This document shows, piece by piece, positions 1 through 11,831 of a stretch of DNA of 64,000 nt. The first letter of the stretch is position 1, and the number at the start of each line of letters is the position of its first letter. The translations under genes and the position numbers were made by a program. The stretch spans positions 13,090,058-13,154,057 of the forward strand of contig NC_068345.1 of assembly GCF_014633365.1 (NCBI RefSeq), in the 5' to 3' direction. The notes below the pieces were generated by a model. It did not search any database, was not told the origin of the DNA, and was given only the letters and a program-made list of their open reading frames with translations. This DNA comes from Diospyros lotus. Its lineage: Eukaryota; Streptophyta; Magnoliopsida; Ericales; Ebenaceae.

Positions 1-1696
<1,696 letters not shown>

Positions 1697-2516
1697 ATTT
1701 TTAGGGGCTGATTATCTGAAGTTTAAATTACATTACCATTGTTGTCCTCCAGATTTCAGGAGCTCTCTGTTGGAACCAAATATCTTTCACTGCTTGTTCT
1801 GTTCTGCTGTGCTAATGTAATCAGATCACTCCAAGCTGTTATAGGTAACCGGGTCGCTCTAAGTTTCCGGTATTTGGCAGTTTGAACTTAAAACAATTGT
1901 ATCTGAAGCCTGCAGCTGGAAGGTGCGTGTTTAGAAATATGTCAATCCCCATCCTAGATTTGTGAGATGAAGAAAGCCCTACAGTTGTATCTTCACTCGC
2001 ATAATTGAACTATATATGTTCAATTTTTCTACATTGTCTTTGATATGTGAGGTATCGTCATTCATTCTGAACAAATAAAAATCTATAAGAAGATTTCCAC
2101 CACCCTCTGTATTTAATTTATTTTTTCTTATACTCAGTTATATCTATGTATTGGAACACTCAACGACATTGTAAATCTCTCTTAGAAACAGATACAATAT
2201 AATTTGTTGATAATTAAAGTGTTTACAATTTTTGGAGTTTTCAATCCCACAGAAACCTTGAAGACGTTTGCATACCAACATGGTGTAATTTGGAATAGAA
2301 AAGCTGCCGCCTTGCAAGAAAAAAGAAGTGATAATTTTTCTTGATTCTGGTTCGAGCCTTTCCCTAGTTGTTCTTGTAGCTTAGATTGAAGAATTTTCTG
2401 TTGACCCAAGCAACAACTGACAGTCATTTTGTTACGGATCTATTTGGTTCTTGAGGTAATTTATCCTCTGTTCACACCGGCCAAGTGCATCTTTATTTCA
2501 CTTATGTTGTCTAATT
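1697..2516 (+). other. 3' UTR and 3' flank of OPR copy A
   Basis: No gene seen. The segment is the counterpart of 43279-44098 behind copy B. The first few hundred bases are probably the 3' UTR; AATAAA-like runs such as acaaataaaaat near 2070 are candidate poly(A) signals. Open frames here are short and not conserved. Confidence 0.6.
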
Positions 2517-2521
2517 ATAAC

Positions 2522-3497
2522 TGTTATTGTCAAAATATAACAATTTACTTTTTTTTTTCATGGGAGAGTACAATTGGTGTGCGTGGTTGATCAAGAGAGT
2601 CTCGTTCAGGCCTTGTGAGGTTTGAGAGTCTTGTCACCTTTGTGCGCTGAGAGTCTCGCCACCAACGTGTGCTGAAAGTCTTGGTGATCAGGTGGGTCTT
2701 GATGATCACGTGGATTTTGGTGATCACGTGAATCTGGATGATCATGTGGGTCCTAATGATCACGTGGGTCTTGGTGACTGAGTGCCCCTAGATGACTGAG
2801 TGCCCCAAGATGATCGAGTGCCCCTGGATGACCGAGTGACCTGCAAGACGAGAGCACCGTTAGGGGCACGGGTGGGTGTTCTCGGGTAAACCCTTCGAGT
2901 GGGTCTTTTCCCACTTGGCTTTGACGCATTCTTTTGTGCTTCCTCTTGGTTCGGTCTTGAGTGGTTCTCGTGCCTCAACTTCAAGACACATTTCCACCTT
3001 AATGCTGCCTACATCTCTCACAACTCAAAACATGAAAATTGTAGATAATTCGCTTAGCTTTCCATAGGACTTTGAATCATCTCAATCGGAGCTCAAACAA
3101 GAGAGTTATGCTCGAAAAATCAAAGCAGTGTCACACTTACTCGGTCATGACCGAGTGGGTCCTCCCTACTTGGTCCTGACTGATTTAAGCCTTGATGCGG
3201 CTGGGATCTCTCAAAACTCAAAACACTAAAGTTGTAGATAATTCTTTTGGCTTTCTATTGGATTTTGAATCACCTCAATCGGAGTCCAGACGAGAGAGTT
3301 ATGCTTGAAAAACCAAAATAGTGTCATACCCACTTGGTCATGACCGAGTGGGTCCTCCTTACTTGGTCTCGGCTCAACCTCTTGCTCCTTCGTCTTGTTT
3401 CCTTGATCTACTGCAACCCGTTGGCCCTTTGGGTTTCATGTCAATGTCTGGAAACTCTTTTAGGTCCCGTGACTCTCTAAGTTTGTAGGGCGTATCA
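2522..3497 (-). repeat. E1 left (3') LTR, internally deleted
   Basis: 976 bp, against 1241 bp for the right LTR. It lacks about 265 bp that in the right LTR contain the promoter TATA box and the following segment. It carries tandem TGATCACGTGGGTCT-like units (about 2690-2770) and an 18-bp perfect palindrome ACTCGGTCATGACCGAGT at 3139-3156. Confidence 0.88.
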
Positions 3498-3789
3498 ATT
3501 GCTCCCTACTCTTTCGGCCGAGAGTTCCAAGTGGAAGAGTATCTTGTCTTGTAAACTTTTGAACATTATTTCTCTTTTAGTCCCTTCATCTTCTACTCAT
3601 CCTCTCGAGCTTGTTCGCACACATTGCCTTTAAATTTTTGGGCTTTGGTGTTTTTCAATTCCTTTGCGAAAGTATGCGGTAGATATACTAGTGAGTTCAC
3701 TTTTCATAGATGTCGAACTATACACCGGACAATGAGTTTAATTCTGCTCTCAATTATTGCGCTATGTGTAGGAAAATAGGCTTGCATTT
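3498..3789 (-). other. E1 internal 3' end with polypurine tract
   Basis: On the minus strand a purine-rich tract (AAAGAGTAGGGAGCAAT) directly precedes the 3' LTR at 3498-3515, as expected for plus-strand priming. The rest shows no coding similarity that I recognise. Confidence 0.5.
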
Positions 3790-4480
3790 TCTTTTCCCTT
3801 GTTGTTGAGTTGTGAGCAGGATAATGAGCTTGAGTTCATTTTCCCCTCATTGCAGGGCTATATGCGGGGCAATGAGATTGAATATGTTTTTTCCTCGTTG
3901 TCAGGCCATGAGCGAGGCAACAAGTTTGAATCTATTTTTCCCTCGTTGTCGGGATGTAAGCAGGGCAACGGGCTTGAGTTTATTTTTCCCTCGTTGCTAG
4001 GCTGTAAGTAGGGCAACGGGTTTGCGTTCGTTTTTCCCTTGTTGTCAGGCTATAGGCGGGACAACGGGCTTCAATTTGTTTTTCCCTCGTTGTCGGGCTG
4101 TAAGCGGGGCAATGGGTTTGCGTTCGTTTTTCCCTCGTAGTCAGGCTATAAGCGGGACAATGGGCTTGAGTTTGTTTTTCTCTCATTGTCGAGCTGTAAG
4201 CAGGGCAACGGGTTTGCGTTCGTTTTTCCTTCATTATCGGGCAGTAAGCGGGATAACGGTTTGTAAGTGGGGTAATGGGTTTGCGTTCATTTTTCCCTTG
4301 TTGTCAGGCTATGAGTGGGGCAACGGGTTTGAATTTATTTTTCCCTCTATTGTCGGGCCATAAGCGGGACAACGGGGTTGCGTTGGGTTTTTCCCTCGTT
4401 GCTAGGCTGTGAGCGGGGCAACAGACTTGAATTTGTTTTTCCCTCGTTGTTAGGCTTTAAGAGGGACAACGGACTTATAT
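3790..4480 (-). repeat. 48-bp minisatellite inside E1
   Basis: About 14 imperfect tandem copies of a 48-bp unit (plus strand TTTTTCCCTCGTTGTCGGGC then TGTAAGC, GGGCAACGGG and TTTGCGTTCG). The period is exactly 16 codons, so several frames stay open and give 16-residue repeat peptides on both strands (minus: REKRTQTRCPAYSLTT-like). It occupies the position of pol in the element. Coding is not shown: the peptides look unlike any retrotransposon protein I know and the frame breaks in places. Confidence 0.85.
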
Positions 4481-4619
4481 TAACTTGGTTTCTTTTCTGC
4501 AAGTGAGTTATGCAAGTATATACCTAACCAAAGAAGAGCATAAGCAGTGAACACATAATCATTTTTTACGTGGTTCAGCCAAGTGTGCCTACGCCCACGA
4601 CCCTAATTAGGGATTATGC

Positions 4620-5830
4620 TATTTCAATATGATTTTTCAATTCTTTACAATGATCCGTAGAATGTCCTCGGGTCTGGTGGTACCTACAATACTCTTCTTG
4701 GTTTTTTCCCATGTGTTTATCAACTCTTCGAGATAGCTTGAGGAGACTTGCCCCCTCTATTGTTGCGAGTATGGTTGATCGAGGTTGTAGAAGCTTGGTG
4801 TGGTAATTAAACTGAGGTCTAGGTGCATCTACTCTTCTAGCCCTTTCCTGTCATCGGATAGAGTCTTCTTCTCCTTCGTGTTCCTGTCTCTTTCACTCAC
4901 TATTTTCATTTCCCCCCACATTTCTTCTGATCTCCATGTGGAGGATATATCTATTTTCTTTGACATACAAGTCTGCCAGGGATGCTAGAGGATCCATGGA
5001 GAGAAACTCCTGAAGTGAGGTGAGTTGTGTCCTTTTGAGCATGGAAAACACTGCCACATGGGTCGGCAAATTGGGAACTTCAAGAATGGCGTTCTGAAAT
5101 CTATCCACATACTGACGAAGAGTTTCTTTGTTCCCTTGTCGAATATTGAGTATGTAGAATCCTTCTTTCTCTAACTGTTAATTACAAAGGCCTTAATGAA
5201 CTCTATTCTAAACTGCCCAAATGAAGAGAACGAGGCCTCAGGTAAACTGTTGAACCATGTTCGGGAGTGTCCCGATAGAGTTAGGGAGAAGGCCCATCAC
5301 ATTATGTCGTTGTCCCATCCATACAATATCATCAACGACTCATAGTTTTAAATGTGATCATAAAGATCATCCTTGCCAGAATAGGGGGTAATTTGGGGTA
5401 TTTTGAATTTTATAGGTAATGACTTTTCCAATATATCTGCAGTGAAGGGACATTTTCTGCGTTGGTGTTCCTCTGCGGCGGGGATCAATTTTTTCCACTC
5501 ATGTTTTCCATTCGCAAGTTTCCATTTCTTTTAGGCAAAGTGTGAGGATTCTTTCTTGGCGGTGGTGATCTCAGCCTGCCTTCCCGGCGAGGAGAGGACT
5601 GAGAGTGAGAATCGGGAGTGGCTCCCTAATAGGAATCAACTCCCACATCAGGCGAAGGTTCATGAGGTGGCATAGGCTCTAGCATAAACCTTCTCAAGGT
5701 ATCAGGTAGTATACCTCAAGGCATCATACTTTGGAGTATCCCTGCCATGTCTCGAAGTGCCTGCATTCCCTCAACATGTTGTTGTCTTAATGCTTCTTAT
5801 TCATCCCACGAGACCATATGCGGTGGGTGT
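4620..5830 (-). pseudogene. E1 gag remnant
   Basis: Reading on the minus strand there is a decayed capsid polyprotein of the Tat-like plant Ty3/gypsy type. In order: an N-terminal part near 5830-5700 matching the start of E2 gag; a capsid stretch near 5410-5340 (PQITPYSGKDDLYDHI, then NYESLM); a segment TQLTSLQEFLSMDPLASLAD at about 5030; and a zinc-knuckle-like CRYHQTRGHSTDHC at about 4690-4645. Stops and frameshifts separate these blocks, so no functional Gag can be made. E2 carries the same order on the other strand. Confidence 0.78.
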
Positions 5831-6155
5831 TGCGAAGTCCTAGCTTGATCAGTGGGGTGTGTTTGTGAGCCGATATTAAGTGGAGGTGGGGTCGGCTGGT
5901 ACCCAACTTGCCGATTCAGGGAAACAGAGCGATTGCCTCCCTGTGGCTGAGTGCTTGGAAGAGGTGGATGTGCTCCGTGTGGGTGAGAATCTGGAATAGA
6001 GGGAGGTGCTCCCTATGGGTGAGAGTCCTGAGGAGGCGGGTGCGCTCCCTGTTGTTGAGAGTTTTGTGGAGGTGGGCTTGTTTCTACGCCTTAGGAGAGA
6101 GTTCGTCGATGTCCACTGGTATTTGCTATATCTTAAGTTAACTTCTTGTCATTTT

Positions 6156-6174
6156 TCCCACAGATGCCGCCAAT
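6156..6174 (-). promoter_or_regulatory. E1 primer-binding site region
   Basis: The minus strand reads ATTGGCGGCATCTGTGGGA immediately after the 5' LTR. The same TTGGCGCC-like start is seen after the 5' LTRs of E2 (8517) and E5 (50697, minus), which fixes the orientation of all three. Confidence 0.7.
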
Positions 6175-7415
6175 TGTTGTTGCTAAAATACAACAATCTA
6201 CTTTTTTTTTTTGTGTGGGAGAGTACAATTCGTGTGCGTGGTTGATCACGAGAGTCTCATTCAGGCCTTGTGAGCATTTTGAGAGTTTTGTCACCTTTGT
6301 GCGCTGAGAGTCTTGGTGATCAAGTGGGTCTTAATGATCACGTGGGTCTTGATGATCATGTGGGTCCTGATGATTAGGTGGGTCTTGATGATCACATGGG
6401 TCCTAATCATCAATTGGGTCTTGGTGACCAAGTGCTCTTAGATGACCGAGTGCCCCAAGATGACCGAGTGACCTACAAGACGAGAGCACCGTTAGGGGCG
6501 CGGGTGGGTGTCCCCATGCAAACCCTCTTATGCCTAAGTTAATTCTCGAGAGCGAAAGTGTGAAATCTTGTTGAGAGGACCCAAAAGTGCATATCTTATG
6601 TCGAAGGTGTGGCCTCCTATTTATAGAGGAGAGAGAGGGGAGACATGTGGCAATCGCAACGAGGGTCTCGCGGCCCACCCGAGAGTCTCGGAGCCCATCT
6701 GCAAGGGTGCAAATGATACCCACTCAATCATGACCGAGTGGGTCATGAAATGCGGAGAGATTTGGCCCAACCCACTTGGTTATGACTGAGTGGGGGCCTA
6801 CTCGGTCATGACCAAGTGGGTCTTTTCCCACTTGGCTTTGATGCCTTATTTTGTTATTCCTTTTGGTGCGATCTTGAGTGGTTCTCATGCCTCAATTTCA
6901 AGCCACATTTCCACCTTAATTCAGCTTGTATCTCTTAAAATTCAAAACATAAAAGTTGTAGATAATTCTCTTAGCTTTCCATAGGACTTTGAATCACCTC
7001 AATCGGAGCTAGGACGAGAGAGTTATGGCCAAAAAACCAAAGCAGTGTCACACCCACTCGGTCATGATCGAGTGTATCCTCCCTACTTGGTCTCAGCTGA
7101 TTTCAGCCTTGATGTAGCTGGGATCTCTCAAAACTCAAAAACCAAAAGTTGTAGATAATTCTCTTGGATTTCTATAAGATTTTGAATCAACTCAATTAGA
7201 GCCTAGATGGGGAAAGTTATGCCCAAAAAACCAATGTAGTGTCATACCCACTTGGTTATGACCGAGTGGGTCCTCCTTACTTGGTCTCGACTCGACCTTT
7301 TGCTCTTTTGGCTTGTTTCCTTGATCTCCTGTAATCCGTTGGCCCTTTGGGATTCATGTCCATGTCTCACGACTCTTTTAGGTCCCATGACTCTCTAAGT
7401 TTGTAGGGCATATCA
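6175..7415 (-). repeat. E1 right (5') LTR
   Basis: 1241 bp, full length. On the minus strand a TATAAATAG box lies at about 6613-6622 (plus: ctatttatag). The U3 part has inverted CACTCGGTCATGACC motifs around 6720-6830, 7055 and 7255. The R/U5 side carries tandem GATCACGTG/GATCATGTG units at 6318-6410. Confidence 0.88.
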
Positions 7416-7420
7416 ATAAC

Positions 7421-7518
7421 AATTAAATTTAGGGAGGAATTCATAATTAGCCTGGGCCAAATGTACAAAATCGTTTTTATGCTTTTCATAGAAAAAAAAC
7501 ATTTTTGACTATTCAAAC
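7421..7518 (+). other. 98 bp of host DNA between E1 and E2
   Basis: Begins AATTAAATTTA, which matches the sequence after the empty site behind OPR copy B (about 44105-44116), then diverges. This appears to be the only original downstream flank of copy A left between two retrotransposons. Confidence 0.6.
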
Positions 7519-8516
7519 TGATACGCCCTGAAAATGGCATTCGTATTTCGTTAAGGAGTAGATTGAAGTAGTGGGGGTAGATATGGGTTTGAACCAAGTT
7601 GAAAAAGCAAAGGAACCAGTCATAATCAAGTGGGTGAACACCCATTCAGTCATATGACTGAGTGAGTGAGGGCGGGTTCTCCTCTTTTCTCTCTTCTATC
7701 CTATCTAGGAATCAAGGTATAAAGAGGGAAGACGTGAAGGTCAAGACTCCCCTCAATAACTGAGTGGGTGTCTCCCACTCACACCCACTCAGCCACCTCT
7801 TGTCCCAACATTCACTTGAGAAGCAAAATACCAAGAGTAAAAAAGCACGAGACTCAAAAGCAAGGCCACTCGGTCATTCGACCGGGTGGGTGTCTTCCAT
7901 TCACACCTCATCCCTTGAGTATGCCAATACGGCTGCGAAACTCTTTGGATGGGTCGCGAAACTCTCAGGATGAGCCTTGAGACTCTCGAGATGGCTACCA
8001 CGTGTCCCCCATCTCCCTTCTCTATAAATAGGAAGCCTCACCTCTTACCTCTGGTACGCTCTCTCTAGCACTTTGAATACACTTTTGCGCTCCCGCTCTC
8101 GAGAACTGACTTAAGCATCGGAGGGTTTGCACCGGGACACTCACTCGTGCCCTTAACCGTGTGTTCGCCCTACAAGTCTCTCAGTTATCAAAACTCTCTC
8201 GGCCATCAAGGGTCACTCAGTCATTAGAAAGCCTCCCGTCGATCCAAAAGAGTCTCTCGTTCATCAATTCTCCCGTTCAAAAGATCCCGAGAGTCTCTTG
8301 TCACTTAGCATACACAAGACTCTCAAAACACTTGGTGATGAGACTCACAGGACTCTCAAGACACTTGGTGACGAGACTCACAAGACTCTCAAGACCCATT
8401 AGACTCTCAGGACCCCCGAGACTCATAAGACTCTACACTCTCAAGATTCTCGTGATCAACTACACACATTGTATTCTCTCACATTAAAAATAAATTGTTG
8501 TATTTTGGAAACAATA
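7519..8516 (+). repeat. E2 5' LTR
   Basis: Starts TGATACGCCC like the E1 LTR and ends next to ATTGGCGCTGTTTGTGGG. It has a TATA box TATAAATA at 8022-8029 followed by a GC-rich leader, and tandem GAGACTCTCAAGAC / CTTGGTGACGAGACTCAC units at about 8290-8440. Inverted CACTCGGTCATTCGACC-type motifs lie at about 7860-7890. Confidence 0.8.
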
Positions 8517-8534
8517 ATTGGCGCTGTTTGTGGG
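8517..8534 (+). promoter_or_regulatory. E2 primer-binding site region
   Basis: ATTGGCGCTGTTTGTGGG directly follows the 5' LTR, in the position expected for the minus-strand primer site. Confidence 0.65.
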
Positions 8535-8824
8535 AAGAAGGACATAAAATATGGTAAACACCCGTGGTCATCGACGAACTCTCTCTCAAGGCGTAGAAAC
8601 ACGCCCACCTGCACGGGACTCTCAGTAATAGGAAGCGCACCCACCTCCACAGGACTCTCACCCATAGGGAGCGCTTCTATCTCCTCCAGAATCTCAGCCA
8701 TAGGGAGGTGCTCGCTCTACTCCCTTGAATCCACAGGTGGAATACTAGCCAGCCCCGCCTCCACTTAACGTCGGCTCACAAGAACACCCCACCGATCAAG
8801 CTAGAATTTCGCGACAGCTACTGC

Positions 8825-10470
8825 TTATGGTCCCATGGGATGAGTATGAAGCTTTAAGACAACAACATGTTGAGGGTATGCAAGCACTTTGGGACATGGC
8901 TGGGATACTCTAAAGCATGATGCCTGGAGGGACACTACCTAATACCTTAAGGAGGTTCATGTCGGAATCGATGCAGCCACATGAGTTTTAGCCTGACTTG
9001 GAAGCCAATTCCTATCGGGGAAGCCATTCTTAACTCTCATTCTCCATCCTCTCCTTACCGGAAGAATAGGTTGAGATCACTACCACCAAGGAATAATCCC
9101 TATGTTGAGTAAAAAAAAAAAAAAAAAAAAAAACGATAATCAGCGAATGGAGGACAGGGCGAGGAGCCCACAAAATGGGAGGTACCATGAAACCGTGGTC
9201 AGTACACCAACGGGGGGAAGCCAAGATAACCAAACATCAACAAGTATATGGAATGATATGATAAAGATAGTTGAAAAGGTACTTGAACAGAAAAAATTAA
9301 TCCCGATCGTCAAGGAACAATAGCATAGAAAATTTTCCTTTACTGCTGATATATTGGAAAAGCCATTGCCTAGGAAATTCAAGATGCCCCAAGTTACCCC
9401 CTATTCCAGAAAAGATGATCCTTATGATCATATTCAAAACTACGAGTCGTTGATGCTATTGCACGAATAGGACGATGACATTATGTGTTGGGCCGTCTCC
9501 CTAACTCTGACAGGGCATGCCCGAATATGGTTCAACAGTTTACCTGAGGCCTCTATCTCTTCTTTCGAACAACTTAGAATAGATTTCATTAAGGCCTTTG
9601 TAATTAACAGTTGGAGGAAGAAGAATGTTACATACTTACTCAGTATTCGACAAGGGAATAAAGAAACTCTATATCAGTATGTGGTTAGATTTTAGAATGC
9701 CACCCTCGAAGTTCACAATTTTCCAATCTAGGCGACAGTGTCTGTTATGCTCCAAGGGACACGACTGACCTCACTTCAGGAGTCGCCATCCCTAGATCCC
9801 CCAACGTCCCTGGCAAACTTGTTCGTTAAAGCAAACAGGTACATCCTCCATATTGAGATCATGAAAACTATGGGGGGAAATGATGATAGGGAGCATAAGA
9901 GAAAGGAGCGCGAAGGGGAGGAAGATTCTATCTGGCGATAGGAGAGGACTAGGAGAGTAGATGCACCTATACCTTAGTTTAATCACTGCACCAGGCTTTT
10001 GTAGCCCCAGTCAGCCATACTTGCGGTAATAGAGGGGTTGGGTCTTCTCAAGATGCCTTGTAGAGTTGATAGACCCATGGGAAGAAATTAAGAAGAATAT
10101 TGCAGGTACCACAAGATTCGTGGGCATTCTACGAATCAGTGTAGAGAATTAAAAAATTAGATTAAAATGCTCATCCGTGAAGGGCATCTACAAAGATATG
10201 TACAGAATAAAGAAGGGTAAGGAGCCTTGACGAAGGGAGGACAAGTGTGAGGGGCAAGAAAGGCAAAACCAAAGATAAGACCCCCTTCTAGAAAGGGGAA
10301 GGGATCACAGACAAGACCTCCTTCCAGATAACGAACCAACCCACCAAGCCATCCATGTTATTTCGAATGGTGAGACTCTGGTTGGAGATACTTCAGCCTC
10401 ATAGAAGGCATATGCCCATCAAGTGTACCAGGTTAATTCAGTGATGGAGGTTAGAGATGATGAGGAGCTA
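8825..10470 (+). pseudogene. E2 gag polyprotein remnant
   Basis: Capsid-type polyprotein of plant Ty3/gypsy elements. The N-terminal part at 8825-9000 (VPWDEYEALRQQHVEGMQAL) is followed by a poly-A tract at 9112-9133. The capsid core is at 9340-9700: FKMPQVTPYSRKDDPYDHI, ARIWFNSLPEASISSFEQL, then FIKAF. The second half holds TSLQESPSLDPPTSLANLF. The zinc knuckle CRYHKIRGHSTNQC lies at about 10100-10145. Stops occur at least near 9322, 9467, 9694 and 9730, so it is inactive. It shares every block with the minus-strand gag of E1. Confidence 0.85.
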
Positions 10471-10478
10471 ATTGATAG

Positions 10479-11831
10479 GTTTAAAATGTTATGACACACA
10501 CCAAGAGGGGGGTGAATTGGTATATAAAAATTCGTTTGATAAAAATGAGATGTTATCTATGAAGACCACGATTTCGTTAAACTTCAAGACCTTGAAATGG
10601 CATGATGAGGTATCAATCATATAAAGACAATCTTGTCTTGACAATGGAGAACACAAGATTGAAAAATTTGAAATCCTTTTCAATGAAAGGTTAAATATAT
10701 GAATCAAGTGAGGAATATAGAGATGCTTGAAATGATAATGAAACAAAGAACACAAGCATAAGAGAACACAAAGGATTTATAGTGGTTCGGCTTAACCCAA
10801 GCCTAATCCACTACCTTAGCTCCTCACTAAGGATTTTGCAAACGATCCACTAAAAATCCTCTTATCACCTCGGATAGGCCCTCTAGCAACAAGTTAGGAA
10901 AAATACAAACCTCCTACTTAGCTAAGTAGGCCCTCTAGCTACCAATGCTGAAAAATACAAGAAATATACAATAGAAGAGAATCTAAGAGATGAATCTCTT
11001 AGTTACAATGTCTCTCAAAATGATACAGGGCTTGAAACAAATAAATACAAATGAAGATCAAAGCCTTTTGAAAGAAAAGTTAAAGCATAAATGTAAATCG
11101 AGAAGTATGAAATAATCCTTAAGCTCACTTCACTTCATTTCCATCCATTATCCTTCTCAAGTTCATCCATGACTTGTATTTATAGGCATCCCAAAAGATT
11201 GAAGAGAAATATAGTTGTTTGTGACCGTTGGGATTTGAAAAACTAGTCGTTGTGGCTTTCTACGAAGAGAGTTAGTCGACAGATAAAAATGATTAGTCGG
11301 CAGAATCAGGCAAAATAACAAGCTTGGTTGACAGAAAAAATAAGTTGGTCGACCAAGTCATAAAAATAACAGAACACTTAGTCGACTAGGACATAAATAA
11401 GCATGGCACTTAGTCGACTAAGGCTATCCTTCTATTGACAGACTTAAGGAGTTAGTTGACCAAGTCAGCACATAAGCACTGTTAGTCGACAAAGCTTATA
11501 GCTTAGTCGACCAAGTCAGAAACATACATGCTATTCGACCAAGTCAAGCTTTAAAATTCATTTTACAATTTTTTGAGATTTAATTGAAATTTAATACTTT
11601 ATTTTTCCAATCTCCTAAATCACAAACAACACATATGTATTAGAAAATACTTTGAGCAAACATCTTTGAAACTTGAGAACTAATATGAAAAACTTTAGGG
11701 AAATAATATGAATTCATTTAATTTGGTGCATCAAGATAATAATCATTAATAATTTCATCATCAAAATACAATTATTTTTCATCATCAAAGCTATATCAAA
11801 GGTAAAACATCACTAATTACATTCACTCAAG
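10479..11831. mobile_element. 1.35-kb dispersed repeat inserted in E2 (GTCGAC-rich)
   Basis: The host reading frame of E2 is cleanly interrupted: ...EELID on the left, DRGDIIFPHDNP on the right, with TTGATAG duplicated at 10472-10478 and 11832-11838. The insert carries ACACACCAAGAGGGGGGTGA near its start, a TTTATAGTGGTTCGGCTTAA block at about 10777, and a field of GTCGAC/GTCGGC motifs (11270-11550). A second copy lies at about 25314-26690. No coding capacity is seen. It could be a solo LTR or a non-autonomous element; the ends are not a clear TG...CA. Confidence 0.75.

Larger units (their letters stand above)
2522..7415 (-). mobile_element. E1: degenerate Ty3/gypsy LTR retrotransposon, gag only
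   Basis: Full insertion bounded by the 5-bp target-site duplication ATAAC (2517-2521 and 7416-7420). It runs TGTT...ATCA on the plus strand, so on the minus strand the LTR starts TGATAYGCCC and ends ...ACA. Minus orientation is shown by a PBS-like segment (ATTGGCGGCATCTGTGGGA) abutting the right LTR, a purine-rich tract inside the left LTR, and minus-strand gag remnants. After the gag zinc knuckle no protease, RT or integrase is found; a 48-bp minisatellite lies there instead. The element looks like a pol-less derivative of the family seen intact further along in E2. Its OPR-side empty site is preserved behind copy B. Confidence 0.9.

Noticed and set aside
3799..4363. Repeat-protein gene on the plus strand of the minisatellite
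   Set aside because: The period of 48 bp opens several frames at once; the element is transcribed from the other strand, and frames break between copies.
9102..9323. Separate small gene starting with poly-lysine
   Set aside because: It is part of the E2 gag region; the Lys run is a poly-A tract.
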